A DNA stretch of 32,934 nucleotides from Anaerolineae bacterium (GCA_016927375.1 JAFGMS010000165.1:1-32934), one strand, 5' to 3'; counted from the stretch's first letter, positions 1 to 7,280 are shown. Made by a program: numbers and translations. The notes: a model not told the origin generated them from the letters alone.

Positions 1-109
1 CAATCTATTTTCATGCCAGGGGCGCAGAGGACAGAGAGAAAAACAAAAAGGAAACCTCGGCATCTCTGCGGTGAATTGTGATCTTTCTCCCCAACCGGTA
101 CATATGCCC
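1..109. repeat. Interspersed repeat, copy A
   Basis: This is nearly identical to 32728-32832 in the same orientation, differing by a few substitutions and a small A-rich indel. Both copies contain an internal inverted repeat, CGCAGAG (23-29) and CTCTGCG (64-70), around an A-rich loop, so each could fold into a hairpin. It starts at the window edge and may extend upstream. Short non-coding elements of this kind are common between genes; no open reading frame or transposase is attached. Confidence 0.8.
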
Positions 110-874
110 TCTCACGTCTTCCTAACTGCCACAAATATCTCGTACTTTATCACAACGCAATGAACCATCCCTTTGATCTCGTAAATACCCAGCTATGGGG
201 CGTCACTTGCGAACAGTTGTGAGTGCTGGGCGATTAAACATCAAATCACTTGGGTGCTGAGTTGTAGTTTACAGTTCATAGTTACAAGCTGACCGCTGAT
301 AGCTGAGTAGTTGCTTGATCTCTTAACTTGTCACCAATACACTAACCCACTGCCCGCACCCATTGCAGAACGCGTTTCGACGGGGGTATAATTCAAGAAG
401 TTCAGAACAAGTCGTCAACTGTGAGCTGGACACTATAAGCTCACTACGTATAAACGGATACAAATAAACATACTGATGGACGATTACCCTAGTAGTTGCT
501 TGACATACTTTGCTTGTGCGACCCCCTGTTGCGATGCGGGGATATCCTCTCCCTGACGCTCTGCTGATTGGCTAGCGCCTACGGTCCCGGATGTCCCTGC
601 CACACAGGGCATTTCGTCGGACCGGAAAGAAGGGCGTTAGTCATGTTATACATCCACTCCCCAAACCTTCTTGCCATTTGGCGTCAATTCATTCTGATCT
701 CGGCGTACCCTGCCAAACAGTCCCAGTACGCGCCGAGAAAGGTACCCTTATCTATCTCCCTGTAGCTGCTTAGATATTGTGCTGGACGGGTAACGACTCG
801 AACAACAGGAAGTTGTCGACGATCGGAAGCTCACTGAAGCGACTGAAAACAGACAATCTCTCCTGGAGCTTGGA

Positions 875-920
875 AACTCATTGCTCACGACTCGTTGCTC
901 ATTGCTGTTTTCAAAGGGAG
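875..920 (+). repeat. CTC-TTGCT repeat carrying the corA ribosome binding site
   Basis: A 46-base block of degenerate 9-10 base units (CTCATTGCT, CTCGTTGCT) ends in TTTTCAAAGGGAG, the Shine-Dalgarno of corA. Nearly the same block is at 7230-7274, where it likewise ends in the ribosome binding site of an unrelated gene. A looser relative lies at about 2895-2960 upstream of murF. Confidence 0.65.
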
Positions 921-927
921 AGACACC

Positions 928-1854
928 ATGATCAAGATACTGAAAAGCACCGATCTCGGCCTTGAGCCGATTGAGACACTGGCAAACAGCTGCTGGGTAA
1001 ACCTGGTCAATCCTGGCCCTAATGATATCGCTCACCTGAGCACCAACTTCGACATTCCCGCCGACTTCATTACCGCCGCAATGGACATCGACGAGCGCCC
1101 GCGCACCGAGCGTGAGGACGGTACCATCCTGATCGTCCTGCGTGTCCCTCACGAACAAGGCAAGCTAGCCGATGTGCCCTATGTGACGGCGCCTCTGGGC
1201 ATCATCCTGACCGATCGCATTATCTTGACGGTCTGCAAGTTCGAGAGCCCCGTCATTGACAACCTCGGACATGTGCGAGGCCTCAGCACGACCAAGCGTG
1301 TCCGTTTTGTGCTGCATCTCCTGTTGGCCGTTGCAACCTACTATCTGCGCTGCCTGCGACGCATCAATGACACCGTAGACAAGCTGGAAGACCAGCTTCA
1401 GAAATCACTTCAAAATAGAGAACTGTTGGAGCTGCTGAAGTACCAGAAGAGCCTGACCTATTTCACGACGGCGCTTAAATCGAATGACCTGGTCTTACAA
1501 CGACTGCAAAAGAGCCGGCTCTTCCACCAGTATCCGGAGGACGACGATCTGCTGGATGACGTCATGACCGAGATCGGGCAGGCCATCGAGATGACCAAGA
1601 TATCCAGCGACATCCTCAGCCAGATGATGGATGCTTTTGCATCGATCATCTCCAACAACCTGAATGTCGTTATGAAGTTCCTGGCGGCCTTTACCATCAT
1701 CCTGTCCCTACCCACCGTCGTCGCCAGTATCTATGGGATGAATGTCCAATTACCCTTCCAAAACAGCCACATGGCTTTCGCCATTACCATGGGACTGGCC
1801 ATCATGCTGTCGGCAGTCACAACAGCGGTCTTTTGGAAGAAGGATTGGTTGTAA
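928..1854 (+). CDS. corA: CorA-family magnesium/divalent cation channel
   Basis: This is a 308-residue CorA-family (2-TM-GxN) protein, known as a pentameric inner-membrane channel for Mg2+ and sometimes Co2+ or Ni2+. The N-terminal two thirds are a soluble, charged alpha/beta funnel domain with a long helix. Two membrane helices follow at about 246-268 and 280-303. The signature Gly-Met-Asn is at residues 270-272, directly after TM1, and the protein ends in the basic Lys-Lys-Asp-Trp-Leu tail usual for the family. The ATG at 928 is chosen because AGGGAG lies a few bases upstream; an in-frame ATG-like start at 895 would add 11 residues inside the upstream repeat and has no ribosome binding site. 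It appears to be a single-gene unit ending at the hairpin at 1873-1908. Whether Mg2+ is the physiological ion cannot be read from sequence. Confidence 0.93.
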   Translation: MIKILKSTDLGLEPIETLANSCWVNLVNPGPNDIAHLSTNFDIPADFITAAMDIDERPRTEREDGTILIVLRVPHEQGKLADVPYVTAPLGIILTDRIILTVCKFESPVIDNLGHVRGLSTTKRVRFVLHLLLAVATYYLRCLRRINDTVDKLEDQLQKSLQNRELLELLKYQKSLTYFTTALKSNDLVLQRLQKSRLFHQYPEDDDLLDDVMTEIGQAIEMTKISSDILSQMMDAFASIISNNLNVVMKFLAAFTIILSLPTVVASIYGMNVQLPFQNSHMAFAITMGLAIMLSAVTTAVFWKKDWL

Positions 1855-1872
1855 CTTCGCCTGAACAGAAAA

Positions 1873-1908
1873 ACCCTCCTGGAGGTTCTAGCCAACTTCC
1901 GGGAGGGT
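1873..1908. terminator. Bidirectional terminator between corA and the HAD gene
   Basis: A 15-bp imperfect stem runs from ACCCTCC at 1873-1879 to GGAGGGT at 1902-1908, extended inward by TGGAGGTT/AACTTCCG with two G-T wobbles. The loop is about 6 bases. On the minus strand it is followed by a T run (the A run at 1869-1872), so it suits the HAD gene best. On the plus strand the tail is TCTTCATCC, a weaker U tract for corA. It sits exactly between two convergent genes. Confidence 0.75.
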
Positions 1909-1916
1909 CTTCATCC

Positions 1917-2591
1917 TCACGCGCGTTCTCCAACCAGCTCCTCCGCGCTCAGTTCCGAGAAATCCCCCACCACCTGAGCCAGATAAGTCAGCTCAGCAAA
2001 CTCCTCTGCCTCATGCGTCGTGGCCAGGGCGATTACCGTCGTCCCGGCACGCCGCGCCGCTTCCAGACCGGAATACGAATCCTCGAAGACCACGCACTCC
2101 TCAGGCGCCACGCCCAACCGCTCAGCCGCCGTGAGGAAGATTTCCGGATCAGGCTTGCTCTTCTCGATATCTTCCGCGTCAACGACCGCATCGAAATCAC
2201 CACGGATCGCCAGGCTATCCAACACAAAGTCGACGTTCTCCCGGGGCGCTGAGGTCGCAACAGCCAGCTTGATGCCCATCTCTTTCGCCTGCGCGACCAG
2301 CTCGTAGAAACCGTCCACCGCCTTCATCTGAGGTCCGTAGAGCTCGCGGTAGTGCGCCTCTTTGCGGCTGGCCAAAAGGCGGATCTCGTCAACGGTCATG
2401 TTCTCATCGATCAGCATCCGCATGATCTGGCCGTTGGTTCTGCCATTAGCATGGGTGAGGAATTCCTCAGCAGTGATGTGAATACCCATGCCGGACAGCA
2501 TCTCCAGCCAGGTTTGCACGTGCACCGCCATGTTATCGATGATGGTACCGTCCATGTCGAAGATAAAGGCTCGTTTGTGAAATATTGTCAT
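1917..2591 (-). CDS. HAD-superfamily phosphatase, beta-phosphoglucomutase-like
   Basis: This is a 224-residue cytoplasmic HAD subfamily IA enzyme of the beta-phosphoglucomutase/sugar-phosphatase group. Motif I is Phe-Asp-Met-Asp-Gly-Thr (nucleophile Asp12, acid/base Asp14). An alpha-helical cap follows, then motif II with Thr-Ser in VATSAP, motif III Lys in KSKPDP, and motif IV as Glu-Asp in VFEDSYSG. The Gly-Leu-Glu-Ala-Ala pattern after motif IV is typical of the beta-PGM branch. The ATG at 2591 is preferred; a GTG at 2603 in the same frame overlaps the GAGAGG ribosome binding site. The substrate is probably a small sugar phosphate, but the family is too promiscuous to name one. It converges on corA and has no obvious operon partner. 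Confidence 0.88.
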   Translation of the reverse strand: MTIFHKRAFIFDMDGTIIDNMAVHVQTWLEMLSGMGIHITAEEFLTHANGRTNGQIMRMLIDENMTVDEIRLLASRKEAHYRELYGPQMKAVDGFYELVAQAKEMGIKLAVATSAPRENVDFVLDSLAIRGDFDAVVDAEDIEKSKPDPEIFLTAAERLGVAPEECVVFEDSYSGLEAARRAGTTVIALATTHEAEEFAELTYLAQVVGDFSELSAEELVGERA

Positions 2592-3015
2592 AAAGCAGTT
2601 CACCTCTCACAATAAAATCGGCTGCAGCAGGCTGGTAGTTTAACGCGAACGAGGCCTTTCGGAAAAAACCGGTCACCAGCGTCCCATTTCCTGGTCTCCT
2701 CTCCATTGTCACCCAGTCCGCCCCCACCTTCTCCCCACCTTCTCTCTATCTTCCTCCTATCCTCCCTATATCCTTCCTATATCCTCCTTATATCCTCCTC
2801 ATATCCTCCCCTCATCGCTTCCGGCATCATGGCATTACGAGCAATTGCCCCTTCCTGCCCCTCATCACACCAGCCGCCCTGTCTCGCTACTCGTACTCAG
2901 CACTCGTTGCTCATCCCTCATCCCTCATGCCTCATCCCTGTCTTTTGTTGCTTCCCCTGTCTGGATGATCTATGCTTAGGGCCTATCCGATCATTCACCA
3001 ATGACCTGACAACCT
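2592..3015. other. Polypyrimidine intergenic region upstream of murF
   Basis: No gene is supported. From about 2700 to 2960 the plus strand is extremely C/T rich. It contains an 11-base tandem unit (consensus TATATCCTCCT) at about 2746-2812 and a run of CTCATCCCT-type units at about 2900-2945. The complementary strand is a string of AGGAGGATAT words that resemble ribosome binding sites but precede no reading frame. The last 60 bases hold whatever leader murF has; no clear promoter was seen. Confidence 0.55.
2746..2812. repeat. Degenerate 11-base tandem repeat (TATATCCTCCT)
   Basis: About six imperfect units of TATATCCTCCT lie head to tail with single-base variation. This is a purine/pyrimidine mirror-type tract. 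It is the kind of sequence prone to slippage or triplex formation, but no function is shown. Confidence 0.7.
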
Positions 3016-4503
3016 ATGCTTACACTCGAATTTCTCATCGCAGCACTAACACTGCCTTCTGCTCTCCCCCCTATTCATGAGGAAGAGATGGAGAGGGGGG
3101 TGCCCATCACCGACGTGGTGATCGACTCGCGCCAGGCCGGCCCAGGGGCGCTGTTCGTCGCCCTGCCCGGCGAGAAGGCCGACGGTCACCAGTACGTCAC
3201 CCAGGCCCTGGAGAAAGGCGCCGCTGCAGCCATCATCGACCAGGACATCGCGGTCTCCTACCCCATCCTCGACCTGACGGCCATGGGGACACAATATACC
3301 GTACCCCTCCAGACCCCAATCTGCCTGAAGGTCGATAACGCCCTACTCGCCCTCCAGGAGGCTGCCCGCCAATGGCACCGCCAATGGGCATCGCAGTCCA
3401 ATCGGCGCACTATCGGCATCACCGGCAGCGTAGGCAAATCGACCACCAAAGAGGCCGTCGCCGACGTGCTGGCCCAGCACTACGCCACCCTCAAGAACGA
3501 GGGCAGCTACAACAACGAAATCGGCCTGCCCATAACGGCCCTCAAGCTGCGCCCCGACCACGAGCGGGCTGTGCTGGAGATGGGCTTCTATGTGCCGGGC
3601 GAAATCGACCTGCTGACGGGCATCACCCCTCCCCAGGTCGGCGTGGTCACGCTGATCGCGCCGGTGCACCTGGAGCGGGCCAAGAGTGTCGAAACCATCA
3701 TCCGGGGTAAGGCCGAGCTGCTGCAGGCACTCCCGGCAGACGGTACGGCCATCCTCAACCTGGACGATGAGAACACAATGAAGATGGCGGCCCTCACCCA
3801 GGCGAAGGTACTCACCTACGGCCTCACTCCACAGGCCGATGTATGGGCCGACCAAATCGAGGGATTGGGGCTGGAAGGCATGCGCTGCGTGCTGCATCAT
3901 GATAGGAAGAGCCATCCAGCACATCTGAAGCTGCTGGGCCGCCACAGCGTCTACACCGCGCTGGCGGCCGCCGCCACCGGCCTGGTCGAGGAGATGAGCT
4001 GGGCAGAGATCATCGATGGGCTGGAGAGCACAGCCGGCAAGCTGCGGCTGGTAGCCCTGCCCGGCTTGCGCGGATCGACCATCCTGGATGACACTTATAA
4101 CGCCAGCCCGCCATCCATGCTCGCCGCGCTCGACCTGCTGGCCGATTTACCCAACGCGCGCCGCATCGCTGTACTGGGCGACATGTTGGAGCTGGGTACA
4201 CACGAGGACGAGGGCCATCGACAGGTTGGCCGGCGCACTGCCGCGGTCGCCGATGTGCTGGTGACGGTCGGCGAGCGGGGCAAGATCATCGCCCATGAGG
4301 CGCAGCACAGTGGGATGTCTCCGTCTCGCGCGCACATCGCGTCGACGGCACAAGAGGCCATCGAGTTCCTGCAATCAATCATCCAGAAAAGCGATGCAGT
4401 GCTGGTTAAAGGTTCGCGAGCAGTGCATATGGAGCAAATCGTCACGGCACTGCACGAGGTAGAAAGCAGTGGAGGAAACAATGACCAGAATAGTTGTGCC
4501 TAG
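3016..4503 (+). CDS. murF: MurF, UDP-MurNAc-tripeptide--D-Ala-D-Ala ligase
   Basis: This is a 495-residue cytoplasmic ligase that joins D-Ala-D-Ala to UDP-MurNAc-tripeptide, the last soluble step of peptidoglycan precursor synthesis. The N-terminal domain shows the Mur pattern Val-Ile-Asp-Ser-Arg followed by a Pro-Gly-x-Leu-Phe-Val-Ala-Leu motif. The ATP-binding loop is GITGSVGKSTTKE near residues 133-145. The central domain carries NNEIGLP and EMGF, and the C-terminal domain carries DDTYNASPPSM and LGDMLELG, all MurF-type. The start at 3016 (MLTLEFL) matches the usual family N-terminus, although the ribosome binding site is poor. The last 23 bases overlap the next small gene, so they are probably translated together. 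The product of mraY, 1.4 kb downstream, uses the UDP-MurNAc-pentapeptide made here. Confidence 0.95.
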   Translation: MLTLEFLIAALTLPSALPPIHEEEMERGVPITDVVIDSRQAGPGALFVALPGEKADGHQYVTQALEKGAAAAIIDQDIAVSYPILDLTAMGTQYTVPLQTPICLKVDNALLALQEAARQWHRQWASQSNRRTIGITGSVGKSTTKEAVADVLAQHYATLKNEGSYNNEIGLPITALKLRPDHERAVLEMGFYVPGEIDLLTGITPPQVGVVTLIAPVHLERAKSVETIIRGKAELLQALPADGTAILNLDDENTMKMAALTQAKVLTYGLTPQADVWADQIEGLGLEGMRCVLHHDRKSHPAHLKLLGRHSVYTALAAAATGLVEEMSWAEIIDGLESTAGKLRLVALPGLRGSTILDDTYNASPPSMLAALDLLADLPNARRIAVLGDMLELGTHEDEGHRQVGRRTAAVADVLVTVGERGKIIAHEAQHSGMSPSRAHIASTAQEAIEFLQSIIQKSDAVLVKGSRAVHMEQIVTALHEVESSGGNNDQNSCA

Positions 4504-4810
4504 CCATGTCAGGGCCCAAATCAAAGAGATTGTCAAGGCTTTCAACGAGCGAGAGATCGACGATCCCGAATGTTATTACGTAGTACGGTTTCGAGAGCAG
4601 TACGTGTTTCTGGCTCAAGATGGCCTGGGTGGACCTTATCAGATTTGTCGTCTAACCTACACCGGCGATATGAATCGTTGGGAGTTTGCCATCTATCGGC
4701 ACATCAAAGACAGGTACGATCCTGGCGTTGGGCCTTTCCCCGGATCTGAGCATCTTGATGGCACGATTGAAGGCGCCATGCGAGCCGGCATCGAGGCCTA
4801 TCCTTGCTGA
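4481..4810 (+). CDS. Unrecognised small protein family, copy 1
   Basis: This is a 109-residue soluble protein of a family I do not recognise. It starts at ATG 4481, five bases after a GGAGGA ribosome binding site, inside the 3' end of murF (23-base overlap). The N-terminus is a likely helix (VRAQIKEIVKAFN). The core reads ICRLTYTG, then W-x-FAIY, a KDRYD segment, FPGSEH, and the end GTIEGAMRAGIEAY. The same blocks recur in the two copies downstream (4997-5326 and 5388-5882), so this is a tandem family. No catalytic motif, signal peptide or membrane segment is visible. Position between murF and mraY and overlap with murF suggest co-expression with cell-wall synthesis, but that is context only. 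Confidence 0.8.
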   Translation: MTRIVVPSHVRAQIKEIVKAFNEREIDDPECYYVVRFREQYVFLAQDGLGGPYQICRLTYTGDMNRWEFAIYRHIKDRYDPGVGPFPGSEHLDGTIEGAMRAGIEAYPC

Positions 4811-4850
4811 GCATAGCCACAGCAATAACCCGCGAGAATAGCATAGCTCA

Positions 4851-4929
4851 GGTGTTGGGTGGCGGATAGTTGGCAGGCCAAAGGCCTGCCGCTAAAGTCA
4901 TTTCGCGCTTGCGCCGCCACCTAACCTGC
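4851..4929. repeat. MITE-like inverted-repeat element, copy 1
   Basis: This is a 79-base element bounded by inverted arms: GGTGTTGGGTGGCGG at 4851-4865 and CCGCCACCTAACCT at 4914-4927. Inside is a perfect 8-bp hairpin (GGCAGGCC, loop AAA, GGCCTGCC, 4872-4890). It lies between small-family copies 1 and 2. A second element with the same arms and almost the same length is at 7116-7193. No coding capacity. Confidence 0.65.
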
Positions 4930-4953
4930 AGGGACAGACTGGGCAAGGGCAAG

Positions 4954-4983
4954 ATGGAACAGATTGTCACGGCATTATGTGAA
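4954..4983 (+). other. murF-tail-like remnant before copy 2
   Basis: The bases from ATG at 4954 read Met-Glu-Gln-Ile-Val-Thr-Ala-Leu, the same octapeptide as near the end of murF (ATG at 4428), with several synonymous differences. It sits just ahead of small-family copy 2, as the murF end sits just ahead of copy 1. The simplest reading is that the duplicated unit included the last codons of murF. A fainter Met-Glu-Gln resemblance recurs at 5838, before mraY. Confidence 0.55.
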
Positions 4984-4996
4984 CGAGGAGAGCGCG

Positions 4997-5326
4997 ATGG
5001 CTAAGAAAGCAATTCCGGATGAAGTCAGAGCCCAGGTTATCGAGATTGTCGAGGCTTTCAACAAAAGCAAAGAAGTCAGGTATGCCGAGTGCCGATATAT
5101 GGCGCGGTTTGAGCAAATACCTGTACCTTGACCGGGCAGGATATGGCAAGCAACGTTCGATTTGCCGCCTGACCTACACCGGGATATCAACAAGTGGGAT
5201 TTCGCTATCTACAAATACAGTGACGAAGCTTACGATCCTCACGAATGTATGTTCCCGGGCGTAGGGCACATAGATGGAACCATACAAGGCGCGATGCGAG
5301 CCGGCCTCGAGGCCTACTCGTGCTGA
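4997..5326 (+). pseudogene. Unrecognised small protein family, copy 2 (frameshifted)
   Basis: Starts at ATG 4997 behind GAGGAG with the family N-terminus (MAKKAIPDEVRAQVIEIV). The frame runs into TGA at 5129-5131 after 44 residues. Alignment with copies 1 and 3 shows two bases missing just after the RF codons (about 5112-5120), which shifts the reading into the frame giving KYLYLDRAGYG and ICRLTYTG. One more base is missing at about 5181-5183 (GGCGAT in copy 1 is GGGAT here). That restores the original frame, which then reads DINKWDFAIYKYSDEAYD to GLEAYSC and a normal stop at 5324-5326. Everything except the two small deletions is well preserved, so the damage is recent, or is a sequencing error, or the gene uses recoding. 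I favour a recent pseudogene. Confidence 0.72.
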
Positions 5327-5387
5327 GCGCGACATTTCACCCTGGTGTCGCGGCGCAGGGGAGAAAAACAGCAAGAAGGAGAAAGAG

Positions 5388-5882
5388 ATGGCAAAGAAAG
5401 CGAAAGCTGCTCGCAAGCAAGGTATTCCGGATGATGTAAAAGCCCACGTCAATGAGATCGTCGAGACGTTCAATAAGAGCGAGCCCGCGGCAAAGAAATG
5501 CCCGTACGTGACGCGCTTCCGAGGTAATTATCTGTATCTTGATCGTTCCGAAGCCCGTGCATCGTCGCCGATTTGTCGTCTGAAATACACCGGCAAGCTC
5601 GATGATTGGGGCTTTGCCATCTACAAATACAGCCGGGATGCCTATGACGCAGATGAGTGGTTTTTCCCGGGTTCGCAACATGTCAATGGGACAATAGAAG
5701 GCGCCATGCGGGCCGGCCTCGAAGCTTATCCACCCAGACAAAGGGTTGGCTGTCTCCAGAGGGGACGAGGTTGCTTATTGATGCTGTCCCCGGCATGGCT
5801 CCTGGGACATTTGACGATATGGTTGATGCGCAAAAAAATGGAACAGGACATTCGAGCTTACATCGAAGACGAGCAGCTATGA
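5388..5882 (+). CDS. Unrecognised small protein family, copy 3, with C-terminal extension
   Basis: This is a 164-residue protein starting at ATG 5388 after AGAAGGAGAAAG. It has a Lys/Ala-rich start (MAKKAKAARK), the family helix (DVKAHVNEIVETFN), then ICRLKYTG, W-x-FAIYKYS, FFPGSQH and GTIEGAMRAGLEAYP near residue 113. Copies 1 and 2 stop at this point. Copy 3 runs on for about 50 residues, including a hydrophobic run (LLMLSPAWLLGHLTIWLM) that could be a membrane anchor, then a basic patch and Met-Glu-Gln-Asp-Ile. Its TGA (5880-5882) overlaps the mraY ATG as ATGA, so the two are probably translationally coupled. The extension may be genuine or merely read-through of former intergenic DNA after loss of the family stop codon. 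Confidence 0.7.
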   Translation: MAKKAKAARKQGIPDDVKAHVNEIVETFNKSEPAAKKCPYVTRFRGNYLYLDRSEARASSPICRLKYTGKLDDWGFAIYKYSRDAYDADEWFFPGSQHVNGTIEGAMRAGLEAYPPRQRVGCLQRGRGCLLMLSPAWLLGHLTIWLMRKKMEQDIRAYIEDEQL

Positions 5883-6892
5883 GAGACCTGGCATTTGGCT
5901 TATCACTGGGAGGGCTGACCTTCCTGTTCACTATCATCTGGGGCGACCCCTTTATTGAAGTGCTGCGGCGGCTAGGGATCGGCAAGCAGGTGCGGGAGGA
6001 GATCAGCGATGTGCACAGCCGCAAGGTAGGCACCCCAACCATGGGCGGGCTGATGATTCTGATCCCTGTGCTGATCGTGACGCTGGGTTTGAACATCGCC
6101 AGGCTGCTGGTCCCCAACGTGATCACCGGCCGCTCGATCCTGGTCCCAATGGCGGTGTTGGTGCTGTATGGCGGCCTGGGCGCGCTGGACGACTGGGAGG
6201 GCATCATGGGTGCGCGGGCCGTCGGCGAAGGTCTGTCGGCGCGCGTCAAGTTTGCCGGGCAGATTGTCATTGCATTTGCTACATCGATGGTGCTGATGTA
6301 CGGGCTCGATACGCACTCGGTCGTGCTGCCGGGCATTGTATTCAAGTTCAACTTGGGGGTATTTTATCTGCCTGTTGCCACGCTGCTCATTACCTTCATG
6401 TCGAACGCTGTCAACCTGACCGACGGTCTGGATGGGCTGGCCGGGATCATCACTGCCAGCGCCTTTGCCTGCTACGGCATCATCGCCTTCATGCAAGGGC
6501 AAACCTACCTGACCCAGTTCTGCTTTACCATGGTCGGGGCATGCTTTGCCTTCTTATGGTTCAACGCCCATCCGGCCCAGCTCTTTATGGGCGATACCGG
6601 CTCTCTGGCATTGGGCGCAACGCTGGCAGTTGTGGCCCTGATGACCGGTCAATGGCTGATTCTCCCAATCATCGCCATCATCCCGGTCGCCGAGGCCGTA
6701 TCGGTGATGCTCCAGGTGGCATCGTCACAGCTAAGCAGACGGTTTCTTGGTGAGGATCGACGTATCTTCCTGCGCACGCCCCTTCACCACCACTTCGAGA
6801 AGCTGGGCTGGAGCGAGACACAGATCGTGCAGCGCTTCTGGCTGGTCGGGATACTGGCCGGGATGGCCGGAATAGCCCTGGCGCTGCTGTAA
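5879..6892 (+). CDS. mraY: MraY, phospho-MurNAc-pentapeptide transferase
   Basis: This is a 337-residue polytopic membrane enzyme that transfers phospho-MurNAc-pentapeptide to undecaprenyl phosphate, giving lipid I. Family signatures are all present: KVGTPTMGGLMI near residues 50-61, ALDDWEG near 101 (the catalytic Asp pair), NAVNLTDGLDGLAG near 175-188, GDTGSLALG, and the C-terminal RTPLHHHFEKLGWSE near 299-313. About ten hydrophobic helices are visible. The start at ATG 5879 overlaps the stop of the preceding gene (ATGA) and gives the usual short N-terminus before TM1. In many bacteria murF and mraY are adjacent; here three copies of an unknown gene sit between them. murD or ftsW, often next, is absent downstream. 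Confidence 0.95.
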   Translation: MRDLAFGLSLGGLTFLFTIIWGDPFIEVLRRLGIGKQVREEISDVHSRKVGTPTMGGLMILIPVLIVTLGLNIARLLVPNVITGRSILVPMAVLVLYGGLGALDDWEGIMGARAVGEGLSARVKFAGQIVIAFATSMVLMYGLDTHSVVLPGIVFKFNLGVFYLPVATLLITFMSNAVNLTDGLDGLAGIITASAFACYGIIAFMQGQTYLTQFCFTMVGACFAFLWFNAHPAQLFMGDTGSLALGATLAVVALMTGQWLILPIIAIIPVAEAVSVMLQVASSQLSRRFLGEDRRIFLRTPLHHHFEKLGWSETQIVQRFWLVGILAGMAGIALALL

Positions 6893-7115
6893 GGATATGC
6901 CTGGCCAGCGATATGATGCAACCAGAACTATACTCCCGCTGCGCGCACACTCCCATTTACGGGTACAATAAACCCTGGGTCAATGGTCGGATGTAACTTA
7001 CGACAATTATCGAGAAGAGGTGCATACCAAAGCCTTTATCTCGTCACTCATTACTGTATTCAGAGGAACTGACCATGGGGCGCTGCCCCGCCACAAAGAG
7101 ATGAAAATGTTCAAA

Positions 7116-7193
7116 GTGTTGGGTGGCAGTTGGCGGTAAGATAAGCAAAGTGCATCTAGGAAACATGTGTGTCTCCGCTGCCACCCAACCTAC
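7116..7193. repeat. MITE-like inverted-repeat element, copy 2
   Basis: Arms GTTGGGTGGCAG (7118-7129) and CTGCCACCCAAC (7178-7189) are a perfect 12-bp inverted repeat around about 48 bases of unrelated loop. Arms and overall length match the element at 4851-4929; the interiors differ. This suggests a family defined by its ends. Confidence 0.65.
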
Positions 7194-7229
7194 GACTATC
7201 ACTGTTGAGAGGTACATTTCAGAGCTTTT

Positions 7230-7274
7230 AACTCGTTGCTCATGCCTCATTGCTCGTTGCTATTTTCAAGGGAG
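7230..7274 (+). repeat. CTC-TTGCT repeat carrying a ribosome binding site, copy 2
   Basis: This matches 875-920 at nearly 90 percent of positions by eye, with one base deleted in the A run. It ends in TTTTCAAGGGAG, the Shine-Dalgarno of the gene starting at 7281. So two unrelated genes have the same 45-base leader. Confidence 0.65.
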
Positions 7275-7280
7275 TTCCCA

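Larger units (their letters stand above)
1..927. other. Gene-free, repeat-rich intergenic region
   Basis: No convincing gene is seen. The short ORFs here lack a ribosome binding site and recognisable protein character. The stretch holds the copy of a long direct repeat at 1-109, a short hairpin at 421-444 (arms GTGAGCT and AGCTCAC), a stretch around 250-310 with many repeated short words such as AGCTGA, and the CTC-TTGCT repeat that ends at the corA ribosome binding site (875-920). Confidence 0.6.
6893..7280. other. Intergenic region with repeats
   Basis: No gene is supported. It contains the second inverted-repeat element (7116-7193) and the CTC-TTGCT repeat (7230-7274). A short look-alike start at about 7074 (AGAGGAACTGACC then ATG) is followed by only nine codons, possibly a relic of the same repeat type. 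No convincing terminator for mraY was found. Confidence 0.5.

Noticed and set aside
421-444. Hairpin GTGAGCT/AGCTCAC as a terminator
   Set aside because: No gene upstream within the window and no T run; most likely part of repeat debris.
568-773. Two short overlapping plus-strand ORFs
   Set aside because: No ribosome binding site, no protein-like composition, in a repeat-rich stretch.
748-1158. 136-residue minus-strand ORF opposite corA
   Set aside because: It lies antisense to the corA coding sequence, has no ribosome binding site and no recognisable domain; a shadow frame.
5683-6502. Long minus-strand ORFs opposite mraY
   Set aside because: Antisense to a clear mraY with complete motifs; composition follows the complement of membrane codons.
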